Positions 1-12,321 of a stretch of DNA of 34,751 nucleotides are shown here, in pieces. This DNA comes from Actinomycetota bacterium (GTDB taxonomy: Bacteria; Actinomycetota; Acidimicrobiia; Acidimicrobiales; JAJPHE01). The stretch covers positions 1 through 34,751 of the forward strand of contig JAJPHE010000079.1 of the NCBI GenBank assembly GCA_021325435.1. Direction: 5' to 3'. The notes under the pieces were generated by a model, which had not been told where the DNA came from, made no database searches, and saw nothing but the letters and a program-made list of their open reading frames with translations. Position 1 is the stretch's first letter; every line of letters starts with the position of its first letter. The position numbers and the translations under genes were made by a program.

Positions 1-495
1 ACCTTCGACATCGACGCCAACGGCATCGTGCACGTCTCCGCCAAGGACCGGGCGACGGGCAAGGAGCAGTCGATGACCATCACCGGCCAGTCCTCCCTGT
101 CCAAGGACGAGATCGACCGGATGGTCCGCGACGCCGAGGCCCATGCGGCCGACGACCGGCGCCGCAAGGAGGAGGCCGACGCCCGCAACTCGGCCGACTC
201 GCTCGTCTATCAGACCGAGAAGCTGCTCAGCGAGCAGGGTGAGAAGTTCTCCGGCGACGAGAAGGCTCAGGTCGAAGGGGCGCTGTCCACCCTCAAGGAG
301 GCGCTGAACGGCTCGGATGTCGAAGCCATACGCAACGCCACCGAGGCCTTGATGAAGGCCAGCCAGGGCTTCGCCCAGCGCCTCTACGAGCAGGCTTCGA
401 CCTCGTCGGGTGAGGCCGCGGCCGGTGCCGCGGCCAGCGGGCCCTCTGATGACGAGGTCGTTGACGCCGAGATCGTGGACGAGAAGGGCGCGTGA
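1..495 (+). CDS. dnaK: Chaperone DnaK (Hsp70), C-terminal part, cut by the window edge
   Basis: Only the last 164 codons are present; the frame is open from base 1 and ends at TGA 493-495. The first residues ([16 protein letters not shown]) are the end of the Hsp70 substrate-binding beta-sandwich, followed by the [18 protein letters not shown] stretch typical of bacterial DnaK. The remainder is the helical lid and an Ala/Gly-rich tail ending in [10 protein letters not shown], which matches the acidic actinobacterial DnaK terminus. DnaK is the cytoplasmic ATP-dependent chaperone that works with DnaJ and GrpE, whose genes follow directly. Its stop overlaps the grpE start as GTGA. The ATPase domain and the operon promoter lie outside the window, so nothing can be said about them. 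Confidence 0.97.
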   Translation, partial: TFDIDANGIVHVSAKDRATGKEQSMTITGQSSLSKDEIDRMVRDAEAHAADDRRRKEEADARNSADSLVYQTEKLLSEQGEKFSGDEKAQVEGALSTLKEALNGSDVEAIRNATEALMKASQGFAQRLYEQASTSSGEAAAGAAASGPSDDEVVDAEIVDEKGA

Positions 496-1214
496 GCGGG
501 AACGGTCCCATGAGCGATCCCGACATCGAGGTCCACCTCGTCGAGACGGACACGGGCGCCGAAGCCGGTGACCCGCCGGACGAGGAGGTCGCCTCCCCGG
601 CGGGTGACGGCCGGGTGGACCCCGAGGCCGCCGATCTCCGACCCGAGGACAGCGGGCCGCCGGGGGAGGCCGGGTTCGCCGAGGCCGCCGAGCTCCGACC
701 CGAGGACAACGGGCCGCCGGCGGAGGCCGAGGTCCCTGAGGACGTCGTCGCCGGCCCGCAGCTCGACCCGGTCGAGGTCCTGCGGGCCGAGCGCGACGAC
801 TACCTGGACTCGCTGCGGCGGGTGCAGGCCGACTTCGAGAACTACAAGAAGCGGGTCCTGCGCCAGCAGACCGAGCACCTCGAGCGGGCGGCCGAAGGCC
901 TGGTGACCAAGCTGCTGCCGGTGCTCGACACCCTCGATCTGGCCCTGGGCCACGTCGACCCGGACGGTGAGGACGGCAAGGCTCTGTCCCAGGTGGGCGC
1001 GTCGCTGGTCGACGCCCTGCGCAAGGAAGGCCTCGAGCGGGTCGACCCGCTGGGTCAGCCCTTCGACCCGTCCGAGGCCGAGGCGGTCATGCACGAGCCG
1101 TCCGACGAGGAGGGGGGAGAGGGCCGGGTGCCCGAGGTGGTGGAGGTGCTGCGGGCCGGTTACCGGTGGCGGGGCCGGGTGATCCGGGCCGCCATGGTGA
1201 AGGTCAAGGGCTGA
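492..1214 (+). CDS. grpE: Nucleotide exchange factor GrpE
   Basis: GrpE releases ADP from DnaK and so resets the chaperone cycle. The 240-aa product has a long acidic Pro/Glu-rich N-terminal extension of about 95 residues, presumably disordered. It is followed by the family core: a coiled-coil stretch ([25 protein letters not shown], split here as [15 protein letters not shown] and [10 protein letters not shown]), then [12 protein letters not shown], and the C-terminal beta domain with [15 protein letters not shown] and [19 protein letters not shown] at 492 overlaps the dnaK stop; ATG at 510 is an in-frame alternative. The N-terminal extension contains a 19-residue tandem duplication (nt 624-737). 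It sits in the dnaK-grpE-dnaJ-hspR operon. The function is secure; only the exact start is open. Confidence 0.95.
   Translation: MSGNGPMSDPDIEVHLVETDTGAEAGDPPDEEVASPAGDGRVDPEAADLRPEDSGPPGEAGFAEAAELRPEDNGPPAEAEVPEDVVAGPQLDPVEVLRAERDDYLDSLRRVQADFENYKKRVLRQQTEHLERAAEGLVTKLLPVLDTLDLALGHVDPDGEDGKALSQVGASLVDALRKEGLERVDPLGQPFDPSEAEAVMHEPSDEEGGEGRVPEVVEVLRAGYRWRGRVIRAAMVKVKG
624..737 (+). repeat. 57-bp tandem duplication inside grpE
   Basis: Two adjacent 57-nt units start at 624 and 681. Their first ~50 bases differ at only about three positions. They encode [17 protein letters not shown] and [17 protein letters not shown] in the acidic N-terminal extension. The unit is a multiple of three, so the frame is kept. 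Confidence 0.85.
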
Positions 1215-1254
1215 ACGCGGGATGGACGAGAGAACGGCGTAGAGGAGCGACCCG

Positions 1255-2352
1255 GTGGCACCGCAACGGGAGTGGTTCGAGAAGGACTACTACAAGGTGC
1301 TCGGCGTGCCGGAGGCGGCCACCGAGAAGGAGATCACCCGCGCCTACCGCAAGCTGGCCAAGCAGTACCACCCCGACGCTAACCCCGGCTCGGAGGAGCG
1401 CTTCAAGGAGATCTCCGCCGCCTACGACGTGCTGGGCGATCCGGCCCGTCGCAAGGAGTACGACGAGGTGCGCCGGCTCGGGCCGCTCGGCGGGTTCGGT
1501 GGGGCCGATGCGGGCGCCGGCTTCGGCGGGGGCTCATTCCGGGTCGACGACCTGTCCGACCTGCTGGGCGGCATCTTCGGGCGCGGCCAGCGCGGCTCGA
1601 CCCGGGTCGCCCCCCGGCGGGGCGAGGACGTCGAAGCGGAGCTGCATCTTTCTTTCGACGAGGCGGTGGAGGGCGTCACCACCACCGTCAACGTCACCAG
1701 TGAGGCGGCCTGCTCCACGTGCTCGGGCAGCGGCGCCGCCCCCGGATCCACGCCGACGGTGTGCTCGGTGTGCGGCGGCAGGGGTGTGCGCGACGAGAAC
1801 CAGGGTTTCTTCTCGTTCTCCCAGCCCTGCCAGGCGTGCGGCGGCCGCGGAGTGCGTATCGAGCAGCCCTGCCCCACGTGTCGGGGAACCGGCGTGGAGC
1901 GTCGGGCCCGCCAGGTGAAGGTGAGGGTGCCCGCCGGCGTCGAGGACGGCCAGCGGATCCGCCTGAAGGCGAGGGGGACGCCGGGGCGCAACGGTGGGCC
2001 CCCCGGCGACCTCTACGTCACCGTGCGGGTGGCTCGTCATCCGATGTTCGGCCGCAAGGGCCGCGACCTCACCCTGACACTGCCGGTCACCTTCGCCGAG
2101 GCCGCCCTCGGCGCCGACGTGAACGTGCCCACGCTGGACGGGTCGGTGCGGCTACGGATACCGGCCGGCACCCGCTCGGGCCGGACGTTCCGGGTCCGGG
2201 GCCGGGGGGTGCGCGCCAAGGGGGCCGGCGGGGACCTTCTCGTGACCGTCGAGGTGGCGGTGCCCCAAAGACTGTCGGACGAGCAACGCAAGGCGATCGA
2301 GGCCCTGGCCGACGCGTCGCCCGAGTCGCCCCGCGCCCATCTCGGAGTGTGA
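1255..2352 (+). CDS. dnaJ: Type I chaperone DnaJ (Hsp40)
   Basis: This 365-aa co-chaperone stimulates DnaK ATPase activity and delivers unfolded substrates. The N-terminal J domain covers about residues 10-72 with the HPD motif at 39-41. A Gly/Phe-rich linker (about 76-105) follows. The cysteine-rich zinc domain lies around residues 152-215 with four CxxCxGxG modules: CSTCSGSG, CSVCGGRG, CQACGGRG and CPTCRGTG. The C-terminal substrate-binding barrels follow (VRVPAGVEDGQRIRLKARG, GDLYVTVRVARHPMFGRKG). The GTG start at 1255 is preceded by GAGGAG at 1242-1247, a good ribosome-binding site. The stop overlaps or abuts the hspR start region. All four zinc modules are intact, so a full type I DnaJ is expected. 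Confidence 0.97.
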   Translation: MAPQREWFEKDYYKVLGVPEAATEKEITRAYRKLAKQYHPDANPGSEERFKEISAAYDVLGDPARRKEYDEVRRLGPLGGFGGADAGAGFGGGSFRVDDLSDLLGGIFGRGQRGSTRVAPRRGEDVEAELHLSFDEAVEGVTTTVNVTSEAACSTCSGSGAAPGSTPTVCSVCGGRGVRDENQGFFSFSQPCQACGGRGVRIEQPCPTCRGTGVERRARQVKVRVPAGVEDGQRIRLKARGTPGRNGGPPGDLYVTVRVARHPMFGRKGRDLTLTLPVTFAEAALGADVNVPTLDGSVRLRIPAGTRSGRTFRVRGRGVRAKGAGGDLLVTVEVAVPQRLSDEQRKAIEALADASPESPRAHLGV

Positions 2353-2357
2353 TTGTC

Positions 2358-2792
2358 ATGAGCACCCCATCACCCGAGTCGTCCCGCCGCAACCGGTCCG
2401 AGCGCGACCTCCAGCGCCGGTCGGACTCCGACCGGCGCGACCGCGCCGTCTACGTGATCTCGGTGGCGGCCGAGCTCGCCGGCGTCCATCCCCAGACGCT
2501 GCGGATCTACGAGCGGCGGGGCCTGGTCGACCCGGCCCGCACCGAGGGCGGCAACCGCCGCTACAGCGAGCACGACATCGACCGGCTGCGACGCATCCAG
2601 GAGCTGACGGCCGCCGGGCTCAACCTCGAGGGCGTCCGCCAGGTGATGGCCCTCGAGGACGAGAACGAGCTGCTCCGCCAGCAGCTGGCCCAGGCCCGCC
2701 TCGACGCCAAGGAGGCGGTCGAGGCGACCCATCGCCAGTACCGCCGCGACCTGGTGCCGGTGAAGCAGCTGCCGACGCTGTTCCGCCGGTGA
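2358..2792 (+). CDS. hspR: Heat-shock repressor HspR (MerR-type)
   Basis: A 144-aa MerR-family DNA-binding protein. The winged helix-turn-helix runs from about residue 31 to 85 (VYVISVAAELAGVHPQTLRI, then YERRGLVDPARTEGGNRRYS). It is followed by a coiled-coil dimerisation segment rich in Glu/Gln/Leu (EDENELLRQQLAQARLDAKE). In Streptomyces and Mycobacterium, HspR represses the dnaK operon and clpB at HAIR operators and uses DnaK as co-repressor; the location as fourth gene of the dnaK operon matches this. ATG 2358 is chosen. GTG 2349, overlapping the dnaJ stop as GTGA, would add three residues. A matching HAIR-like site lies upstream of clpB at 2851-2871. Confidence 0.93.
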   Translation: MSTPSPESSRRNRSERDLQRRSDSDRRDRAVYVISVAAELAGVHPQTLRIYERRGLVDPARTEGGNRRYSEHDIDRLRRIQELTAAGLNLEGVRQVMALEDENELLRQQLAQARLDAKEAVEATHRQYRRDLVPVKQLPTLFRR

Positions 2793-2830
2793 GCGGGCGG
2801 GGTTGACGGTCAGCCAGCCGGGCCAGCGAC

Positions 2831-2856
2831 GGGAACATCTGTGGGCCGAACTTGTT
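2831..2856 (+). promoter_or_regulatory. SigH/SigR-like promoter of clpB
   Basis: GGGAACA at 2831-2837 is followed after 16 nt by GTT at 2854-2856. This fits the actinobacterial SigH/SigR family pattern, GGAA(C/T) then about 16-18 nt then GTT. Transcription would begin inside the adjacent HAIR-like operator. Read by eye only. Confidence 0.5.
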
Positions 2857-2871
2857 AGTCATAGTGTCAAG
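2851..2871. promoter_or_regulatory. HAIR-like HspR operator upstream of clpB
   Basis: CTTGTTA, seven bases, TGTCAAG. The known HAIR consensus is CTTGAGT-N7-ACTCAAG, and this site keeps the outer CTTG and CAAG arms with exactly the consensus 13-nt separation. It lies 52 nt upstream of the clpB start and just after the hspR operon, which is where HspR control of clpB is expected. The inner three bases of each arm deviate from the consensus. Confidence 0.7.
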
Positions 2872-2923
2872 TTTTCTCAGTCGCTATAAAGCACCATTAA
2901 CCGACAGACCGAGGTAGAGCCCG

Positions 2924-8107
<5,184 letters not shown>

Positions 8108-8111
<4 letters not shown>

Positions 8112-8572
8112 GCCCGACGAGGCCCCGCAAGGTCGCCGTGCTCATGGGGTCGCCCAACGACGCCGCCAAGCTGGCCCCGGCCCTCGAGATGCTCGAGCGC
8201 TTCGGGCTGACCGCCGACGAGCGGGTGATGTCCGCCCACCGCACCCCCGACCAGGTCGCCGAGTTCGCCCGCAGCGCCCGCGACGAGGGCTACGCCGCCG
8301 TCATCTGCGGGGCGGGGATGGCCGCCCACCTGGCCGGGGTGGTGGCGGCCCACAGCACCCTGCCGGTGGTCGGCGTGCCCCTGTCGGGCGGGGCGCTCAA
8401 CGGCGTCGACGCCCTGTACGCCACGGTGCAGATGCCCCGGGGCATACCCGTGGCCACCGTTGCCATCGATGGGGCCGCCAACGCGGCCATCCTGGTGGTT
8501 GAGATGCTGGCGATCACCGACAAGACCCTCGCCGACCGGCTGGCCAAGTTCCGGGCCGAAGGGGCCCGGTGA
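8108..8572 (+). CDS. purE: N5-carboxyaminoimidazole ribonucleotide mutase PurE (class I)
   Basis: PurE moves the carboxylate of N5-CAIR to give CAIR (step 6b). The 154-aa length is typical of a stand-alone PurE. Visible motifs are [12 protein letters not shown] near the N-terminus, [27 protein letters not shown], and [25 protein letters not shown] (written here as [25 protein letters not shown]). The SAHRTP form is that of class I enzymes, which use N5-CAIR made by PurK, rather than the class II direct carboxylase. No purK is in the window. GTG 8108 follows GGAGGT and overlaps the purD stop; the purE stop overlaps the purB GTG. Confidence 0.95.
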
Positions 8573-9897
8573 TCCCTCGCTACTCCCCGCCGGAGATGGC
8601 GGGCCTGTTCACCGACGGCGCCCGGCTGGCCCGCTGGCTGGAGGTCGAGGTCCTGGCCGTCGAGGGATGGGCCAAGGTCGGGGTGGTCCCCCCGGAGCAC
8701 GCCGCCGCCGTGCGCGACGGCGCCGGCGCACTCCTCCAGGGGGAGGTGCTGGGCGACGACGTGGTCCGGGCCGTCGCCGAGCGCGAGGCGGTCACCGACC
8801 ATGACGTGGCCGCCTTCGTCGATGTCATCCAGGAGTCGATCGGCCCCCCCGCCGGCGTGTGGGTGCACTACGGCCTCACCTCGTCCGACGTGGTCGACAC
8901 CGCCCTGTGCTCCACCCTGGTGAAGGCGGCCGACCTGCTCATCGAGGCCAGCTCCGCCCTGGTCGACGCCCTTCGCCGCCGGGCCCGCGAGTTCCGCGGC
9001 ACGCCCGTGGTCGGTCGCACCCACGGCATCCACGCCGAGCCCACCACCTTCGGGGCCAAGCTCGCCCTGTGGTGCCTGCAGGCCGACCGCGACCGGGCCC
9101 GGCTGCGGGCCGCCCGCCGGGCGGTGGCGGTGGGCAAGCTCTCCGGTGCCGTCGGCACCTACTCCAACATCGACCCGGCCGTCGAGGACCACGTGTGCGC
9201 CGCCCTGGGGCTGCGCCCCGTGCCCGCCACCCAGGTGGTCGCCCGCGACCGCCACGCCGAGTACCTGTGGGCGTGCGCCTCGGTCGGGGCCAGCATCGAG
9301 GCCTTCGCCACCGAGGTCCGCCACCTGCAGCGCACCGAGGTGGGAGAGGTGTCGGAGCCCTTCGCCTCCGGGCGCCAGAAGGGCAGCTCGGCCATGCCCC
9401 ACAAGCGCAACCCGATCAAGACCGAACAGCTCTCGGGGCTGGCCCGGGTCCTGAGGGGCTACCTGGGCGCCGGCTTGGAGGATGTCGCCCTCTGGCACGA
9501 GCGCGACATCTCGCACTCGTCGGTCGAGCGGATCATCCTGCCCGACGCTAGCATCCTCGCCTACTACGCCATGCGCCGCATGACCGCGGTGGTGGACGGC
9601 CTGGTGGTGGACGCCGACCGCATGCTGGCCAACATCGACGCCTCCTACGGCCTCGTCTACAGCCAGCCGGTGCTCCTCGCCCTGGTGGCGTCGGGCATGG
9701 AGCGCGACACGGCCTACCGGATCGTGCAACGCAACGCCATGGCCGCATGGGAGGAGCGGGTCTCGTTCCGTTCGCTCCTCGAGGCCGACCCCGAGGTTTC
9801 CCTTTCCGCCGAGGCGTTGGACGACGCCTTCAGCCTCGAGCGGGCCCTGCGTAACACCGACCGCGTCTTCGACGCACTGGAGGAGGTCCAGCCGTGA
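8569..9897 (+). CDS. purB: Adenylosuccinate lyase PurB
   Basis: PurB removes fumarate twice in purine synthesis, from SAICAR to give AICAR and from adenylosuccinate to give AMP. The 442-aa protein belongs to the fumarase/aspartase superfamily. It shows [14 protein letters not shown], the catalytic-histidine region [14 protein letters not shown], and the superfamily signature [11 protein letters not shown] at residues 272-282, which carries the catalytic serine loop. [14 protein letters not shown] is also typical of PurB. GTG 8569 overlaps the purE stop (GTGA), and the purB stop overlaps the purC GTG in the same way, so translation is probably coupled throughout. Confidence 0.97.
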   Translation: MIPRYSPPEMAGLFTDGARLARWLEVEVLAVEGWAKVGVVPPEHAAAVRDGAGALLQGEVLGDDVVRAVAEREAVTDHDVAAFVDVIQESIGPPAGVWVHYGLTSSDVVDTALCSTLVKAADLLIEASSALVDALRRRAREFRGTPVVGRTHGIHAEPTTFGAKLALWCLQADRDRARLRAARRAVAVGKLSGAVGTYSNIDPAVEDHVCAALGLRPVPATQVVARDRHAEYLWACASVGASIEAFATEVRHLQRTEVGEVSEPFASGRQKGSSAMPHKRNPIKTEQLSGLARVLRGYLGAGLEDVALWHERDISHSSVERIILPDASILAYYAMRRMTAVVDGLVVDADRMLANIDASYGLVYSQPVLLALVASGMERDTAYRIVQRNAMAAWEERVSFRSLLEADPEVSLSAEALDDAFSLERALRNTDRVFDALEEVQP

Positions 9898-10778
9898 GCC
9901 CAACCGCCCCCGTCTATTCCGGCAAGGTCCGCGACGTCTACGACGCCGGCGACGACCTGTTGCTGATGGTCGCGTCCGATCGCATCTCAGCCTTCGACGT
10001 GATCATGGCCGAGCCCGTGCCCAACAAGGGCCGGGTGCTGACGGCCATGACCGACTTCTGGCTGGAGCAGCTCGCCGACATCGCTCCCAGCCACCTGGTC
10101 GCCGTGGACCCGGGCCGCTTCCCGGAGGTGGCGGCGGCGGTCCCCGACGTGGCGGGCCGGGCCATGCTCGTCCACCGGGCCGAGATGCTCGAGATCGAAT
10201 GCATCGTGCGGGGTTACCTGTCCGGATCGGCGTGGAAGGAGTACAAGTCGTCCGGCACCGTGCACGGCACGCCGATGCCCGAGGGGTTGCGCGAGTCCGA
10301 CCGGCTACCCCAACCGGTGTTCACCCCGTCCACCAAGGCCACCGAGGGCCACGACGTGAACATCAGCTTCGAGGAGGCCGTCGAGCTCGTCGGGCGCCAG
10401 AAGGCCGAGGCCGCCCGCGACATCTCGCTGGCCGCCTACACCCGGGCCGCCGACTGGGCCGCAGAGCGGGGGATCATCATCGCCGACACCAAGTTCGAGC
10501 TGGGCCTGATCGACGGTCGGCTGTCGATCTGCGACGAGGTGCTGACACCGGACTCGTCGCGCTTCTGGCCGGCGACCGGATGGGAGCCTGGCTCCACCCC
10601 GCCGTCGTTCGACAAGCAGCCGGTGCGCGACTGGCTCGAGGAGACCGGCTGGGACAAGACCCCGCCCCCGCCGGCTCTGCCCGACGAGGTGGTGGCGGCC
10701 ACGTCGGAGCGGTACGTGGCCGCCTACCAGACGATCACCGGCCGGCGCTTCTCCGAGTGGTACGGGGCGGGCGGTTGA
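9894..10778 (+). CDS. purC: SAICAR synthetase PurC
   Basis: PurC condenses CAIR with aspartate using ATP (step 7). The 294-aa product is of the long form found in actinobacteria and yeast. It starts [20 protein letters not shown], with the ATP-binding GKVRDVY motif, then [45 protein letters not shown] and [10 protein letters not shown] (metal and substrate binding), and [14 protein letters not shown] 9894 overlaps the purB stop. The TGA stop at 10776-10778 overlaps the proposed TTG start of purS. Confidence 0.97.
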   Translation: MSPTAPVYSGKVRDVYDAGDDLLLMVASDRISAFDVIMAEPVPNKGRVLTAMTDFWLEQLADIAPSHLVAVDPGRFPEVAAAVPDVAGRAMLVHRAEMLEIECIVRGYLSGSAWKEYKSSGTVHGTPMPEGLRESDRLPQPVFTPSTKATEGHDVNISFEEAVELVGRQKAEAARDISLAAYTRAADWAAERGIIIADTKFELGLIDGRLSICDEVLTPDSSRFWPATGWEPGSTPPSFDKQPVRDWLEETGWDKTPPPPALPDEVVAATSERYVAAYQTITGRRFSEWYGAGG

Positions 10779-11050
10779 GACACGAGGCGCTGGTCGAGGT
10801 GCGGACCCGGGCCGGTATCGCCGACCCGGAGGGGGCCACGATCGAGGCGGCCCTGCCCGCCCTCGGGTTCACCGACGTGAACGGGGTGAGGGTGGGAAAG
10901 GCCATCCGCCTGTCCGTCGAGGCGCCCGACGAGGACTCCGCCCGCCGGCGGATCGAGGAGCTGTGCTCCGCCATGCTGGCCAACCCGGTGATGGAGGAGG
11001 TGTCGGTGACCTTCGAGCGGTCACCGGCCGGGGCCGGAGGGAGCCGGTGA
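10775..11050 (+). CDS. purS: FGAM synthase subunit PurS
   Basis: A small 91-aa subunit that bridges PurQ and PurL and helps ammonia channel from one to the other. The sequence begins (M)[20 protein letters not shown] and continues to EAALPALGF and VRVGKAIRLSVEA, matching the PurS ferredoxin-like fold (VEV.....L.DP.G.....L..LG). It ends VMEEVSVTFERSP. I choose TTG 10775 because it gives the standard PurS N-terminus and overlaps the purC stop (TTGA) like the other junctions. The next in-frame GTG (10799) would cut off the first beta strand. The stop overlaps the purQ GTG. Confidence 0.9.
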   Translation: MRHEALVEVRTRAGIADPEGATIEAALPALGFTDVNGVRVGKAIRLSVEAPDEDSARRRIEELCSAMLANPVMEEVSVTFERSPAGAGGSR

Positions 11051-11733
11051 CGGTCCGGGTGGCGGTGGTGGTCTTCCCCGGCTCCAACTGCGAGCACGAC
11101 GTCGTCGAGTCGGTGGAGCGGCTCGGCGGCCGGGCCGAGGTGGTGTTCCACACCAGCGCCGCCCTCTCCGGGTTCGACGCCGTGGTCCTGCCCGGCGGCT
11201 TCGCCCACGGCGACTACCTCCGGCCCGGGGCCATCGCCCGCTTCTCGCCCGTCATGGCGGCCGTGGGCGAGTTCGCCGCCGCCGGCGGACCGGTGGTCGG
11301 CATCTGCAACGGCTTCCAGGTCCTCACCGAGGCCCGCCTCCTGCCCGGGGCCCTGCAGAAGAACGCCGGGCTGCGCTTCGTGTGCGCGCCGACCGCCCTG
11401 CGGGTCGAGACGTCCGCCTCGGTGCTGACCAAGGGCGTGGAGCCGGGCACCGTGCTCGAGCTGCCGATCAACCACTTCGAGGGCAACTACCTAGCCGACC
11501 CCGACACGCTGGCCCGGCTGCGCGACGAGGACCTCGTCGTGCTGCGCTACCTCGACAACCCCAACGGCTCGGCCGACGACATCGCCGGGGTCCGCAACCC
11601 CGAAGGCAATGTGGTGGGTCTGATGCCCCACCCCGAGCGGGCGACGGACCCGCTGACCGGGGGAACCGACGGCGCCGTCCTTTTGGGGGCGCTGCTGGCG
11701 GCGGCCACCGCCGGCCAGCCCGTCCGGCTGTAG
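11047..11733 (+). CDS. purQ: FGAM synthase glutaminase subunit PurQ
   Basis: PurQ is the class I glutamine amidotransferase that supplies ammonia to PurL (step 4). The 228-aa product starts VAVVVFPGSNCEHDVVESVE, typical of PurQ. LPGGFAHGDYLRPGAIA follows, then the nucleophile elbow GICNGFQ with Cys87, and the catalytic His/Glu pair in GLMPHPERA near the C-terminus. INHFEGNY is also a PurQ motif. GTG 11047 overlaps the purS stop. It is the last gene of the purA-purQ operon; its partner purL is separated by one gene in the opposite direction. Confidence 0.97.
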   Translation: MTVRVAVVVFPGSNCEHDVVESVERLGGRAEVVFHTSAALSGFDAVVLPGGFAHGDYLRPGAIARFSPVMAAVGEFAAAGGPVVGICNGFQVLTEARLLPGALQKNAGLRFVCAPTALRVETSASVLTKGVEPGTVLELPINHFEGNYLADPDTLARLRDEDLVVLRYLDNPNGSADDIAGVRNPEGNVVGLMPHPERATDPLTGGTDGAVLLGALLAAATAGQPVRL

Positions 11734-11738
11734 CGGCC

Positions 11739-12161
11739 TCAGTCGCGCGAGCCCCGGCCGATACCGGCCCGGCGCAGCACCGAGGGGTCGACCCCGATCT
11801 CGCGCCACACCGAATAGCTGATCCCCTTGCGCTCGCTGTAGGGCTTGGCCGCCTTCACGAACTCCTCCTCGAGGGCGGTGAGGTCCACTCCCTCCTCCAT
11901 CGACGCCAGCTCGGACTGGAGGTTCTCGCGGTCCTGGAGCAGGTTGAGGCGCTCCAGCGGGTCGGCGTCGGCGAGTTTCTGCTCGATGGCGCCCAACTGA
12001 CGGCGGATCGAGTCCGGGGTCCGCTTGCGGCCCCGGCGGGGGCGGTGACGCTCGAGGGCCTCGAGGTAGCGGCGGACCGCCCGGCTCTGCTCGCGCCCGA
12101 GCGCCAGGGCCTCCTTGTGCTCGGCCGACATGGCCGACTTGTTCTTCGCTGCCTGTGCCAT
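11739..12161 (-). CDS. Conserved actinobacterial protein of unknown function
   Basis: A 140-aa soluble, highly charged and mostly helical protein. The N-terminal half is Arg/Lys-rich (LEALERHRPRRGRKRTP), the middle is a Leu/Glu heptad-like region (IEQKLADADPLERLNLLQDREN), and the C-terminus reads YSERKGISYSVWREIGVDP. I recall similar proteins in many actinobacterial genomes annotated only as hypothetical; that is memory, not a search. The basic segment and the C-terminal KGISYSVWRE helix could suit nucleic-acid or ribosome binding, but this is speculation. It ends six bases from the purQ stop (convergent) and is divergent from purL. AATAAT six bases before the ATG suggests a leaderless promoter. 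No signal peptide or membrane segment. Confidence 0.8.
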   Translation of the reverse strand: MAQAAKNKSAMSAEHKEALALGREQSRAVRRYLEALERHRPRRGRKRTPDSIRRQLGAIEQKLADADPLERLNLLQDRENLQSELASMEEGVDLTALEEEFVKAAKPYSERKGISYSVWREIGVDPSVLRRAGIGRGSRD

Positions 12162-12167
12162 TTGGTC

Positions 12168-12173
12168 ATTATT
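12168..12173 (-). promoter_or_regulatory. -10-like hexamer AATAAT, six bases before the 140-aa gene
   Basis: On the minus strand AATAAT is followed by six bases and then the ATG at 12161. A transcript starting 6-8 nt after this hexamer would begin at the start codon. No Shine-Dalgarno is present. Confidence 0.5.
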
Positions 12174-12315
12174 GCACGGACCACAAGACGGAATTGAGGC
12201 GGTCGGAGCGGCGCCTATTTCCGGGATGAAGCGCGGTTCCCGCCGGCCCTCTTGACGGAATTACCGGCGGGCGGAATCCCTCACGGCGGTGCCCGCCGGC
12301 CGGGTGGAAGGGGGA

Positions 12316-12321
12316 TACCGT
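12316..12321 (+). promoter_or_regulatory. -10-like hexamer TACCGT at the purL start
   Basis: TACCGT is followed by seven bases and GTG 12329, which is in frame with the longer GTG 12320. If this is the real -10, purL is leaderless and starts at 12329. A TTGACG at 12252-12257 is too far upstream to be its -35. Confidence 0.4.

Noticed and set aside
384-1094. Long open frame on the minus strand opposite grpE
   Set aside because: It mirrors the GC-rich third positions of grpE and crosses the dnaK/grpE boundary; its protein has no recognisable family pattern.
2885-2890. TATAAA as the clpB -10
   Set aside because: Good by composition, but no -35-like hexamer at 16-18 nt upstream; the GGGAACA/GTT pair overlapping the HAIR-like site is a better fit. 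A secondary promoter cannot be excluded.
12252-12300. TTGACG as -35 of purL
   Set aside because: The hexamer 17 nt downstream (AATCCC) is a poor -10, and the better TACCGT lies about 58 nt away, too far for a pair.
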